Assembly (NCBI RefSeq): GCF_002014975.1
Contig: NZ_MUXV01000010.1
Span: forward strand, 1 to 29,714
Source of the DNA: Moraxella bovis
GTDB taxonomy: Bacteria > Pseudomonadota > Gammaproteobacteria > Pseudomonadales > Moraxellaceae
Direction: 5' to 3'
Length of the DNA: 29,714 nt
Translations under genes and position numbers: made by a program
The notes under the pieces: generated by a model
What the model saw: only the letters and a program-made list of their open reading frames with translations
What the model was told of the DNA's origin: nothing
Database searches by the model: none
Shown: positions 15,764-24,441 of the stretch, in pieces
Layout: every line of letters starts with the position of its first letter
Numbering within the stretch: the first letter of the stretch is position 1

Positions 15764-16126
15764 ATGCCGTGGATTTTTACAGACGAAATGCGGTTTTATC
15801 TGCATGAAGGCGAGAGCTTGCTTGATGGTATGTTACGCACCGAACATAAAGACGTGCGTTATATGTGTCGTCAGGGCTTTTGTGGGGCGTGCAAAATGCG
15901 TGTCAAAGGAGCAACAGACGCCCCCAAAGCCAAACAAACCCCACTGGCACACCTAGATGATGATGAAGTGCTGGCGTGCTGTTGTGTGCCGACAGGGACG
16001 ATGGTGGTCAGCTATGATACGGACAAACCAAACAAATCATGGCAACATCAGCGTACAGATGGGGCTTGGCATTTACAAAAAACATCTATCATCAGCCGTC
16101 AGATTTTTTATAAAATAGACGGGTGA
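15764..16126 (+). CDS. YfaE-like 2Fe-2S ferredoxin, NrdB cofactor maintenance
   Basis: A plant-type [2Fe-2S] ferredoxin of 120 residues. Cluster ligands are Cys35, Cys40 and Cys43 in MCRQGFCGACKMRV plus one from the Cys72-74 triplet (LACCCVP). In E. coli the homologous YfaE follows nrdAB and supplies electrons to rebuild the di-iron tyrosyl cofactor of NrdB; position right after nrdB supports the same role. It is longer than E. coli YfaE (84 residues): about 35 residues follow the ferredoxin fold, with the sequence SWQHQRTDGAWHLQK and a basic IISRQIFYKIDG end of unknown purpose. The ATG is 17 bases past nrdB, so the two are probably one operon. Confidence 0.88.
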   Translation: MPWIFTDEMRFYLHEGESLLDGMLRTEHKDVRYMCRQGFCGACKMRVKGATDAPKAKQTPLAHLDDDEVLACCCVPTGTMVVSYDTDKPNKSWQHQRTDGAWHLQKTSIISRQIFYKIDG

Positions 16127-16168
16127 TGTGATTATGTGCTTTTGCTTAGGGCGTACCTACCTTTTGTA

Positions 16169-16300
16169 TTTGCAATGAAAAATGCCTGTTTAAAAAAGCA
16201 GGGGAATCGCCCGTTTTTCAAGGAAAAATGCAGGCTGTGAGTTTTCTATTAGGCAAATTTTTGACTTCGAGCCACAAGATTTAGCCATTTTTCATGCAAA
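16169..16300. repeat. Inverted-repeat-bounded 130-base segment, possible MITE remnant
   Basis: The ends are inverted copies: TTTGCAATGAAAAATGCC (16169-16186) and AGCCATTTTTCATGCAAA (16283-16300) match at about 15 of 17 positions with one bulge. The interior contains a short hairpin CCTG...CAGG and a second GAAAAATGC string. The segment follows TTAGGGCGTACC (16146), which resembles the TAGGGCGTGTC motif seen at 2160 and 8121. A small non-autonomous element or a structured RNA are both possible. Confidence 0.35.
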
Positions 16301-16365
16301 AACATTATTTTCTTTCTATAAACACCCTAAAATGTAAATTGTGTTATAAAGGTTCAAAACGCCCT

Positions 16366-17087
16366 ATGACCCTAACCCGTTTTCCCATCAATAAAAAAAC
16401 CTTGCTCATCGGTGTCATTGCCCTTAGTCTGACGGTGGGCGGTATTGTTTTATGGGGCAGTCTGTCGGGCAATCTATCTCGAAACCAAAAGTCCGCCAAA
16501 GACTCTGTTAATACCGAATCGTCAGCAGACGTGGCAAGCATGGTTATCGCCCCTGCCACGGCAAGTGTGGACAGCTCTGACAGCCAAACTCATACAGAGA
16601 CAACGCAAGCGGTGAGTTATGTCGCCTTGGCTGATGCCACGCTTGATGTCGCCCAAAAACAAGACATCGCACGCCAAATCAAGAACTGAGAACACACAGG
16701 CAGTACATCGGGTGGTGTATTAACCCATGAGTTCAAATCCGCCACGCATGCCAAAATGTCTTATCGCTTTGGGCGAAAACAGCCCCTTGCCTTTGAAATG
16801 GTAAAAATCAAAGATGCTTTGCCGTTAGGCTTTGTGCTGACAGGGCGAGCGTATGAAGGGGTGCTTGGCGAGACGGGTTTTGATGGGGTGTACCGCCTAT
16901 TTGAACACCCTAGCACCAAAGCACGCCTTGAAATCACCGAAACCCACATTCATCCCGACAAGCCCTTAACACTCATCAAAAAAACTGTACCGTGAAGACA
17001 TGAACGGCACGCCCCTATCTGCCTGAGTTTATGACGGTGGTGGACATGACACTCACACAAGCCAAAGCGGTGCAAAAGCGGTTGTAA
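16366..17087 (+). pseudogene. Decayed gene for a membrane-anchored protein of unknown function
   Basis: The reading starts at 16366 (MTLTRFPINKKTLL) with one membrane segment (about 13-33) and a Ser/Thr-rich stretch. It stops at an in-frame TGA (16687-16689). The same frame continues past that stop through LPLGFVLTGRAYEGVLGETGFDGVYRLFE to a stop at 16993-16995. Deleting one A from the A7 run at 16978-16984 continues it as KKLYREDMNGT, and deleting one C from the C4 run at 17012-17015 carries it on as TPYLPEFMTVVDMTLTQAKAV, ending at 17087. So at least three lesions are needed to explain it, two at homopolymers. I do not recognise the family. A start at 16294 is possible but that stretch belongs to the inverted-repeat segment. 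Confidence 0.68.
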
Positions 17088-17119
17088 TTTTGCCGTTTTC
17101 ATTTACCTCCTTAACCATA

Positions 17120-18367
17120 CTACATCTTAGCACCACAATCAAACCCGTCACGAATGGACTGTTCATGCTCATAAAGTAGGGGCAGTACTGTGCCAATAAC
17201 CCACGCCTGCCGATAGCCTTGCAAGCCCCCCGATAAGGCGTGCGTGTCATCGATGGGCAGACCTTGATAGACGTGATACATAAGCTCATTAATCCAACGC
17301 CCTTTTAGTAGCAGATTGCTAGGAATGTTTAGCAGGCGAGCTTGGGCGTCGGTGGCTTCGTCTAGGGCATGGCGAAAAGGCTTGGCTTTGCTGGTATAAA
17401 CGGGGATTTTGACAGGCATGTCGGCTTGGGGCAGGGCTTTGGCTTCTTTGATGACACGGATTATCTCAGCACCATAACGGCGTAGGGCGGAGCGGTTTAG
17501 GGTGGTGTGTGCCAAATCTTTCATGTTGGTCGGCAGGCTCTCAATAATCTCACGTAGCGGCTGTTTACCAATGATAAAACTGCGTGGCTCATTCACTGCC
17601 CGAGCCAGTGACTCTCGCCACATGGTCAAGCCCCGCAGTACTGCCAGTTGCTGTCTGGTATAGGTCGGGGCGACATGGTCAAGATAGAGCTTATCATCGC
17701 TTAGGTGCTGAGTGTCGTAGAGCTCTTTGGCGTAGAGCGTGCTGTCTTCATTGACATAGTCCAGCACCTGCTTATCACTAAGTGCCTGCACAACCGCCTG
17801 ATGTAGGGCGAGCAGATAACGCACGTCATTGACCGCGTACAGTTCTTGCTCGGGCGTGAGCGGTCTGGCAAGCCAGTTGGACTGACTCTCGCCTTTATCT
17901 AGTGCCACACCCAGAATCTCACTGACCGCTTGGCTATAACCCACTTGCAATTTGCCAGTCAGGTACGCCACGCCAATTTGTACATCAAAGACATTGGTTA
18001 AGGGCGGATTATTGGCAAGCAAATAAAATATCCCCAAATCTTCTCCGCACGCATACCATACCATGCTCGGCACTTCGCACAGAGCTTGCCAAAACTCGGT
18101 CAAATCAAGCCGTGGGGCGTCCACAAGGTATATCCCTTTGCCGGTATTGACCTGCACCAATGCCAATATCGGATAATAAGTATCACGCTTGATAAACTCA
18201 GTATCTAACGCTACGGTATCAATGCTATCAATTTCATCAATGAGCTCATACAGCTCATCATCTGTCCGCACCCATTGGGTTGGCAAATCAAGCAGGGCAT
18301 GCTGTTCATCATCGCTAAGATGAGCGTGGGGAAAGCTAAAATTGGCAGGGTTTTTTAAATCAGTCAT
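17120..18367 (-). CDS. rnd: Ribonuclease D
   Basis: RNase D is a 3'-5' exonuclease that trims tRNA precursors and other small RNAs. The chosen start (MTDLKNPANF, ATG at 18367) gives 415 residues; an in-frame ATG at 18493 would add 42 residues encoded by a hairpin region and is less likely. The DEDDy exonuclease set is visible: Asp55 and Glu57 in VALDTEF, an Asp in GEDLGIFYLL, and the tyrosine-aspartate pair in YAVNDVRYLLALH. An HRDC domain follows (YTRQQLAVLRGLTMWRES region), then a C-terminal extension. The gene is the only one on the minus strand between the decayed gene and dapF. Confidence 0.93.
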   Translation of the reverse strand: MTDLKNPANFSFPHAHLSDDEQHALLDLPTQWVRTDDELYELIDEIDSIDTVALDTEFIKRDTYYPILALVQVNTGKGIYLVDAPRLDLTEFWQALCEVPSMVWYACGEDLGIFYLLANNPPLTNVFDVQIGVAYLTGKLQVGYSQAVSEILGVALDKGESQSNWLARPLTPEQELYAVNDVRYLLALHQAVVQALSDKQVLDYVNEDSTLYAKELYDTQHLSDDKLYLDHVAPTYTRQQLAVLRGLTMWRESLARAVNEPRSFIIGKQPLREIIESLPTNMKDLAHTTLNRSALRRYGAEIIRVIKEAKALPQADMPVKIPVYTSKAKPFRHALDEATDAQARLLNIPSNLLLKGRWINELMYHVYQGLPIDDTHALSGGLQGYRQAWVIGTVLPLLYEHEQSIRDGFDCGAKM

Positions 18368-18381
18368 TGTAGGTCTGTGTG

Positions 18382-18419
18382 TCAAAAATTCCCCTAATTT
18401 TACACCAAAATTGGGGGAA
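18382..18419 (-). terminator. Terminator-like hairpin in the rnd leader
   Basis: TTCCCCTAATTTT (18389-18401) and AAAATTGGGGGAA (18407-18419) pair at 12 of 13 positions with a 5-base loop. On the minus strand the stem is followed by TTTTTG. This is the form of an intrinsic terminator, yet no minus-strand gene ends here and rnd starts 15 bases beyond it. Confidence 0.45.
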
Positions 18420-18486
18420 TGTGTGTAATTTGATGGGTGGTTTGCTGGGTTGGCTGATTTTATGGCGTTTATTTTTGGTTTTAATA

Positions 18487-18515
18487 TTAACAATTTGGGC
18501 GTATCATGTTAAGAT
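18487..18515 (+). promoter_or_regulatory. Predicted promoter of dapF
   Basis: TTAACA (18487-18492) and TAAGAT (18510-18515) lie 17 bases apart, about 47 bases before the dapF ATG. The match is moderate. A good ribosome-binding site (AAAGGA) precedes the start codon. Confidence 0.4.
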
Positions 18516-18561
18516 AGACGGTGTGACTTTATAACTTAGCCAAAACAAAAGGAAAACGACA

Positions 18562-19461
18562 ATGTTAATCGAATTTACCAAAATGCATGGTTTGGGCAAT
18601 GACTTTATGGTGATTGACCTAGTGACACAGCGGATGAATCTGACAAGCGAGCTGGTGCGACTGCTTGCCGACCGCCATCTAGGCGTGGGCTTTGACCAAC
18701 TGCTTATCGTTGAGCCACCGTCTCGCCCTGATGTGGATTTTAAATATCGTATTTTTAATGCCGATGGACAGGAAGTGGCACAGTGTGGCAATGGGGCAAG
18801 ATGTTTTGCGTCCTTTGTACAGGCTCGTAAACTCTCCTTTAAACAGCGTTTGCGTGTGGAGACGGCAAGCGGAGTCATCACGCTGACCACCGACCGTTAT
18901 GGTTGGGTTCAAGTGGACATGGGTAAGCCCAAATTTGAGCCTGCTGAGATTCCTTTTGCTCCCCAAGCCATCACCAAAGTGGGTAATTCCTACCGCCTAA
19001 ATGTCGATGGCGAGCCTGTTCAGCTCTACCTTGCCAGCATGGGCAATCCCCATGCGGTCATTTTGGTGGATGATGTGCTGACTGCTGATGTGACACGTCT
19101 GGGCAAGCTCATTGAGAGTCATGACGCATTCCCCGAGCGGGTCAATGTCGGTTTTGTCCAAATTGTTAATCAACGTCATGTCCGCTTGCGTGTCTATGAG
19201 CGTGGTGTGGGCGAGACGCAGGCGTGTGGCACAGGTGCGTGTGCAGCGGTCGCTGTGGGCGTGCGTGAAGGTTGGATTGATGAAGGCGTTGATGTGCGAG
19301 TTCAGCTCTATGGCGGTAGCCTTGCCGTGCGTTATCAAGAGGGCTACTCGGTAATGATGACAGGCCCAACATCCTTTGTCTATGAAGGGGTGTTTAGCCC
19401 TGATGGACTGGCAGCACAGGCAGGGATTAATCTAACACCGACCGAGGATTATGACGCTTAA
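18562..19461 (+). CDS. dapF: Diaminopimelate epimerase
   Basis: DapF converts LL-diaminopimelate to meso-DAP, used for lysine and for peptidoglycan cross-linking. The 299-residue protein is somewhat longer than the usual 274-280, mainly at the C-terminus (SPDGLAAQAGINLTPTEDYDA tail region). The two catalytic cysteines are Cys75 in QCGNGARC and Cys222 in QACGTGACAAV. Other conserved pieces are the KMHGLGNDFMVID start, the FDQLL and MGNPH motifs, and ERVNVGF. An AAAGGA ribosome-binding site and a plausible promoter precede it. A terminator lies 20 bases past the stop. Confidence 0.96.
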   Translation: MLIEFTKMHGLGNDFMVIDLVTQRMNLTSELVRLLADRHLGVGFDQLLIVEPPSRPDVDFKYRIFNADGQEVAQCGNGARCFASFVQARKLSFKQRLRVETASGVITLTTDRYGWVQVDMGKPKFEPAEIPFAPQAITKVGNSYRLNVDGEPVQLYLASMGNPHAVILVDDVLTADVTRLGKLIESHDAFPERVNVGFVQIVNQRHVRLRVYERGVGETQACGTGACAAVAVGVREGWIDEGVDVRVQLYGGSLAVRYQEGYSVMMTGPTSFVYEGVFSPDGLAAQAGINLTPTEDYDA

Positions 19462-19480
19462 ATCAGTTATTTGCCAAATT

Positions 19481-19506
19481 AAGCCCTTGCTGTTGCAGGG
19501 GCTTTG
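19481..19506 (+). terminator. Terminator of dapF
   Basis: AAGCCCTTGC (19481-19490) pairs with GCAGGGGCTT (19495-19504) apart from one G-U wobble, with a 4-base loop and a short T run. The rest of the spacer to tgt (19507-19695) shows only a weak ACCCCAA/TTGGGGT pairing and nothing else recognisable. Confidence 0.6.
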
Positions 19507-19695
19507 TTAAGCTGGGTTTAAGCTAACACCCATCATTGGTATATCATATCTTACCCCAATCTCAACTTAAATGATAATTTATTGATTGTTCGATAATTAT
19601 TTTTGGGGTTGTGGAGACAAATAGCAATTTACGCTTGGTAAATCAATTACTTGTATAAGTTTAAAAATAAGGCAAAACCCCATTTTATAGGCGGT

Positions 19696-20884
<1,189 letters not shown>

Positions 20885-20885
20885 A

Positions 20886-21935
20886 TTAGCCATATAATTG
20901 CTCTCGTATTTCAATTAAGGTTTTTATTGCCAAATAATGCTCAGGAATTTCTGGTAAATCGCTTTGGTCAAATGCTAATTCCACGTCTTTTATTAACTCA
21001 TCTGCCTTTTGTAATAAGTCATCATAATCAAATTGCCCTGATTTAATTGCCAAAAGCTCATCACGATTATCACGCTTGACAATCACTTTGCCTAATTTGG
21101 CAATATCTAAGGCGGTATATAACAGCCGAAAGGTGTGCATGATATTTTTGGCGTCATAGCCTTTGCCGTGATTGGCGGTGGATTCATAACGTTCATGATT
21201 GCGTTTTTCTACCCATTCCCAATACTCTTTATAATCTTGGCAATATTTGCTATACCCCATTTGATTAAATGACAAATAAGCAATGGGCGATATGTCTTTG
21301 GGAATGGAGCTTAATAATACATCTTGGCTATCATCATGAATAATCCCCCGATAATCGCCAACAAACATCGCATACATATGGCTGGCGTGGGGCATTTTGG
21401 ATAAGCCGATTTGCGATTGGGTAAGATTATTTTTATTTAACCAGTTTATCAAATCCACGCTTTTTTGATTGTCAAATACCACACAAAATTCCAATAGGCT
21501 CTTTTTGTCTTTACTCATCGGATTGACGATTTTTTTATTTAAGCCACGAGATTTTTTAATTTGGCTAAGGGCAAATCCTGCAAAGGTTTTTTGGCATAAT
21601 TTTGAAATAAACCAATCAGGATTAAGTTTATCCATAATGAGGTGTTTGTATAATATCTTATCGCTTGGCGTGGCAAGCAGTTCCATGATGTTAGGATTAT
21701 TTTGTAATAATAAATCCACAAACCGTTCTAGCTCATAATAGACCGCGTCATTGGTTTGGTTGCTCACCTGTGGTACATAATCATCGTGCAAACCATAATA
21801 ATAAGGCTTGGGCAGATAAAACACGCCTTTAATGTCAATATCCGATGACGGTGTGTCTAATCCGTAGGCACGACTGCCTGAGATACATTCTAATAAAATC
21901 AGATTATTGGCTTTTAGGTAATCAATGGTTATCAT
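20886..21935 (-). CDS. Predicted nucleotidyltransferase, PF10127/COG3541 (RlaP/YcgL-like), copy 1
   Basis: A 349-residue protein of the DNA polymerase beta-type nucleotidyltransferase superfamily. The start MITIDYLKAN at 21935 is preferred over an in-frame ATG at 21986, because family members begin about 20 residues before the active site. The GSRAYG signature (residues 20-25) and the SDIDIKG pair (Asp32, Asp34) supply metal-binding residues. The long helical second half (EYWEWVEKRNHERYES, MHTFRLLYTALDI) fits the COG3541 layout. The substrate is unknown; the family name RlaP reflects association with RNA ligases in some genomes, not a proven reaction. It is AT-richer than tgt beside it and belongs to a tandem pair with copy 2 (110 bases upstream). 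Confidence 0.8.
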   Translation of the reverse strand: MITIDYLKANNLILLECISGSRAYGLDTPSSDIDIKGVFYLPKPYYYGLHDDYVPQVSNQTNDAVYYELERFVDLLLQNNPNIMELLATPSDKILYKHLIMDKLNPDWFISKLCQKTFAGFALSQIKKSRGLNKKIVNPMSKDKKSLLEFCVVFDNQKSVDLINWLNKNNLTQSQIGLSKMPHASHMYAMFVGDYRGIIHDDSQDVLLSSIPKDISPIAYLSFNQMGYSKYCQDYKEYWEWVEKRNHERYESTANHGKGYDAKNIMHTFRLLYTALDIAKLGKVIVKRDNRDELLAIKSGQFDYDDLLQKADELIKDVELAFDQSDLPEIPEHYLAIKTLIEIREQLYG

Positions 21936-22044
21936 GGGGATTCTCGTTGGTTTTATGTGATTTTTAATATAGAGGGCAAATTGCAATTTTCCCTCTACAA
22001 ATGTATTTCAATCTGTCAATTTTTTAAATGTAGACTTGATAAAT

Positions 22045-22821
22045 TTATTTAAAAACAATTTTTCTAAACAACTCATTTAATACACCAGCATCGCCTTTTT
22101 GTTTTTTATCAAAATTTAAATTCTGGGTTATTTGCCAAAGATGTTGGGTGAATATTTTCATGGATAGGGGCAGTTGATACAAATATTTTTCATCATGCGA
22201 TTGTTTTAAATGGATAATATGATTTAATTCATCAATATCATCAGGATTTAATAAGCCAAACATTTCATTCATGCATACAGGGGGCATGGTTTGATGTTCT
22301 TTTATCCATAGGCTTGCAAGTAACGCACGAATCAGATAGCACCATTTTTTAAGTTTTATGGGGCGTGATATGTCTAGCTCGCCATTTGCCTTTTTTGCCA
22401 TGCCTTGATAATGATGATAAACTGCTTGGGGATTAAAAAAGTCTGATTGGATATGTTTAATATCTTTGATAAATTCATCATCGCTGTGATAAATAATGGG
22501 CGAATTTAACCATTCAAAAATCACGGCATTGGATTTATGAATATGTATCAAAGTCTTTTTAATATCCCAACCGCCAATATCAAATGGCACATCAAATAAC
22601 TCATGATTGATAAATTCAAAAGTGTCTTTGTCATCATAAATCTGCAAATACCAATCAGGCGTATGATGATAAATGAGCCGTACATCAAAATCACTATCAA
22701 AACTGGCAAAACCCCACGCCCGACTACCGCTCTCTATGGCGTGTAACGGCTTAATGGCGTGGACGTGGCAAGTGGCGTGTAGGGTGTGAGTGATTTGGTT
22801 GTAGTGGTCGGTGCAGGTCAT
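22045..22821 (-). CDS. Predicted nucleotidyltransferase, PF10127/COG3541-like, copy 2
   Basis: A 258-residue relative of the downstream protein. The signature is GSRAWGFAS (32-40) with the aspartate pair in SDFDVRL (Asp44, Asp46). A second region, KLKKWCYLIRALLASLWI, followed by a long acidic/helical tail matches the family's C-terminal helical part. The two copies differ in length and beyond the active site, so they are old paralogs or separately acquired genes rather than a recent duplication. Copy 2 starts at a divergent intergenic region shared with the DUF442 gene. The function is unknown. Confidence 0.75.
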   Translation of the reverse strand: MTCTDHYNQITHTLHATCHVHAIKPLHAIESGSRAWGFASFDSDFDVRLIYHHTPDWYLQIYDDKDTFEFINHELFDVPFDIGGWDIKKTLIHIHKSNAVIFEWLNSPIIYHSDDEFIKDIKHIQSDFFNPQAVYHHYQGMAKKANGELDISRPIKLKKWCYLIRALLASLWIKEHQTMPPVCMNEMFGLLNPDDIDELNHIIHLKQSHDEKYLYQLPLSMKIFTQHLWQITQNLNFDKKQKGDAGVLNELFRKIVFK

Positions 22822-22874
22822 GTTTTACCCCAAAAAAAATAGGTATCATTAACAAAATTATCCCAAAAATCCAT

Positions 22875-22903
22875 TTGCCAAATATGTCAAAAACAGGTAA
22901 TAT
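22875..22903 (+). promoter_or_regulatory. Predicted promoter of the DUF442 gene
   Basis: TTGCCA (22875-22880) and TAATAT (22898-22903) are 17 bases apart, 30 bases before the ATG at 22933. The -35 box matches the one in front of the transglycosylase gene at 93. Confidence 0.45.
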
Positions 22904-22932
22904 GCCTTTTATTTTTATTAATAGGAAAAGTT

Positions 22933-23283
22933 ATGAGCGACATCGCCCCCGAATTTCGCATTACCTTATCAGGTCAAATTACCCCTGCTGACGTGGCAGA
23001 GCTTGCTCGCATGGGCGTAAAAACCGTGATAAACAACCGCCCAGACTTTGAGGAAAAAGGACAGCCAACCTCTGCCGAGATTGAACAGGCATGCCAAGCT
23101 CACGGCATCGCCTATAAACAAATCGCCTTTGCAGGTGGTATGATGGACATGAACCACGTCCAAGCCTTTGCTGATTTTTTTAATGAAACCGAACGCCCAT
23201 TGCATATCTTTTGCCGTACAGGCAACCGCTCAAATAACCTTTTGACGGTGGCACGAGAAAAAGACTTACTTGATGAAGAGTGA
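22933..23283 (+). CDS. DUF442/BLH-type phosphatase-like protein
   Basis: A 116-residue protein of the beta-lactamase-hydrolase-like phosphatase family (DUF442, TIGR01244), a branch of the tyrosine-phosphatase/rhodanese fold. The family signature is present as CRTGNRS, with nucleophile Cys94 and Arg99, preceded by HIF as in the usual H-x-x-C. The N-terminal FRITLSGQITPADVAELA and the KTVINNRPDFEEKGQPTSAE segments are typical. In other bacteria such domains sit beside sulfide dioxygenase or metallo-hydrolase genes; none is adjacent here. Stand-alone function is undefined. A strong terminator follows, so the gene is monocistronic. Confidence 0.88.
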   Translation: MSDIAPEFRITLSGQITPADVAELARMGVKTVINNRPDFEEKGQPTSAEIEQACQAHGIAYKQIAFAGGMMDMNHVQAFADFFNETERPLHIFCRTGNRSNNLLTVAREKDLLDEE

Positions 23284-23294
23284 TTGATGTTTAT

Positions 23295-23322
23295 AAAAAG
23301 CAACTGTTTGGGTTGCTTTTTT
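23295..23322 (+). terminator. Terminator of the DUF442 gene
   Basis: AAAAAGCAAC (23295-23304) pairs with GTTGCTTTTT (23312-23321), loop of 7 bases, ending in T6. Confidence 0.8.
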
Positions 23323-23364
23323 ATCGCCAAAAATCTACCAGATAACAATTTTTCTCAAAACCAC

Positions 23365-23393
23365 TTGACAAACCGTCCACGATAGATTATATT
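23365..23393 (+). promoter_or_regulatory. Strong predicted promoter of the RHH/coiled-coil gene
   Basis: A perfect TTGACA (23365-23370) and TATATT (23388-23393) are 17 bases apart. GCATGC and a loose ATTC/GAAT dyad sit just after the -10, possible binding sites for the gene's own RHH domain. Confidence 0.6.
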
Positions 23394-23430
23394 CGCATGC
23401 AAATGAATACAAAATGATACAGGTGTCTGC

Positions 23431-23946
23431 ATGCCAAATACGCCAAGTAATAGCCGAGTGCCGATAAGTGTCCGCATTAGCCAAGAAGACGCTGATTTTA
23501 TTGCCAGTTTACAGATACAAGGGGCGAATACACCATCCGACAAAATCCGTGAACTACTAAGCCAAGCACGCACCTTGCATACCCAAGGGCAAGATTATGA
23601 AACCAGTCTATCGCTTGCCGAACAACAGCTTTACACCGCTCGCCATGAGATTTTGGCACTTGAAAAGGAGCTAGGTGTACATTCGCACATTGTGGCGAGA
23701 ATTTTTGAGATTTTGCCTGATTTGGTGGCAACCATGATGGCGGATTACCCCAAAACGTGCGACAAATCCGCCCTTATCAATTTTGAAAAACAGGCGATGT
23801 GGCGAGTGGTTCGCCTGATGGACAGCGTGTTACAGCTTGCCATTACGGGCAAAGGGGCGGGCTATGATGACAGCGTGCTGGACGAGCTGGATAATACGTT
23901 ACAGTTGGCAAATTTGATTTATCAAAACAAACCAAAAAATGATTAA
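23431..23946 (+). CDS. Ribbon-helix-helix plus coiled-coil protein, function unknown
   Basis: A 171-residue protein not matched to a named family. Residues about 8-45 (RVPISVRISQEDADFIASLQ, then NTPSDKIRELLSQ) read as a ribbon-helix-helix motif, strand then two helices. Residues 50-85 form a coiled coil (EQQLYTARHEILALEKEL), and the rest is helical. Because PspA, YqiJ and YqiK lie just downstream on the same strand, it may be their transcriptional regulator or a structural partner; this is inference from position. The strong promoter at 23365 precedes it, and it overlaps the next gene by 8 bases, so the two are translationally linked. Confidence 0.6.
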   Translation: MPNTPSNSRVPISVRISQEDADFIASLQIQGANTPSDKIRELLSQARTLHTQGQDYETSLSLAEQQLYTARHEILALEKELGVHSHIVARIFEILPDLVATMMADYPKTCDKSALINFEKQAMWRVVRLMDSVLQLAITGKGAGYDDSVLDELDNTLQLANLIYQNKPKND

Positions 23947-24388
23947 AACTGAAAAATTTGACCTTGATACACATTTTATAACCATTTATAGAAATTCTAA
24001 TGAGAAAATTATTAGAAGTGTGATTACTGATTTAAATGGCATTGTTTTGCAAGATGAATTATGCGAATATGATACATCGGGCAATAAAATTTGCGACTGT
24101 GTTTATGATAATTCACAAACATTGGTGGCGTATCGTGAATATTATTCCGAGCAAGATTATTTTGGTTATCGTGATTATAAACTTATCAATGGTAAATTTG
24201 AACTTTTATTAAGCACAAAACAAGAGTAGCTTATTGCGGATAAAAAACACAAATTTACTTGGTATGATAATCAAGGTCAATTTATATGTTATGATTTATT
24301 TGAATATGATGACGATATTGGCGACATGATTTGGCAATTTTGTTATGATAAAGATGATAACATGATTAAGCCAAAATATTTGGAGTAA
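23939..24388 (+). pseudogene. Tyr/Asp-rich small protein interrupted by an in-frame amber codon
   Basis: The frame opens at 23939 and runs 96 codons to a TAG at 24227-24229, then continues without a break for 52 further codons (starting LIADKKHKFTWYDNQGQF) to a TAA at 24386-24388. Both parts share one style: Tyr/Asp-rich beta segments such as CVYDNSQTLVAYREYY before the stop and FEYDDDIGDMIWQFCYDKDD after it, as in repeat-type or immunity-like proteins. This strongly suggests a single 148-residue ancestral protein with a point nonsense mutation (or read-through). I know no family for it. The region is clearly AT-richer than pspA after it. If translation ends at the TAG, a 96-residue product from 23939 to 24229 results. 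Confidence 0.65.
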
Positions 24389-24441
24389 TATTGTGATTAT
24401 TATTTAAAATTTATTTAATTCTCAAATTAAAAGGAGTAGTT

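Noticed and set aside
18494..18890. Minus-strand frames opposite dapF
   Set aside because: They overlap a complete DapF with both catalytic cysteines and have no recognisable domain.
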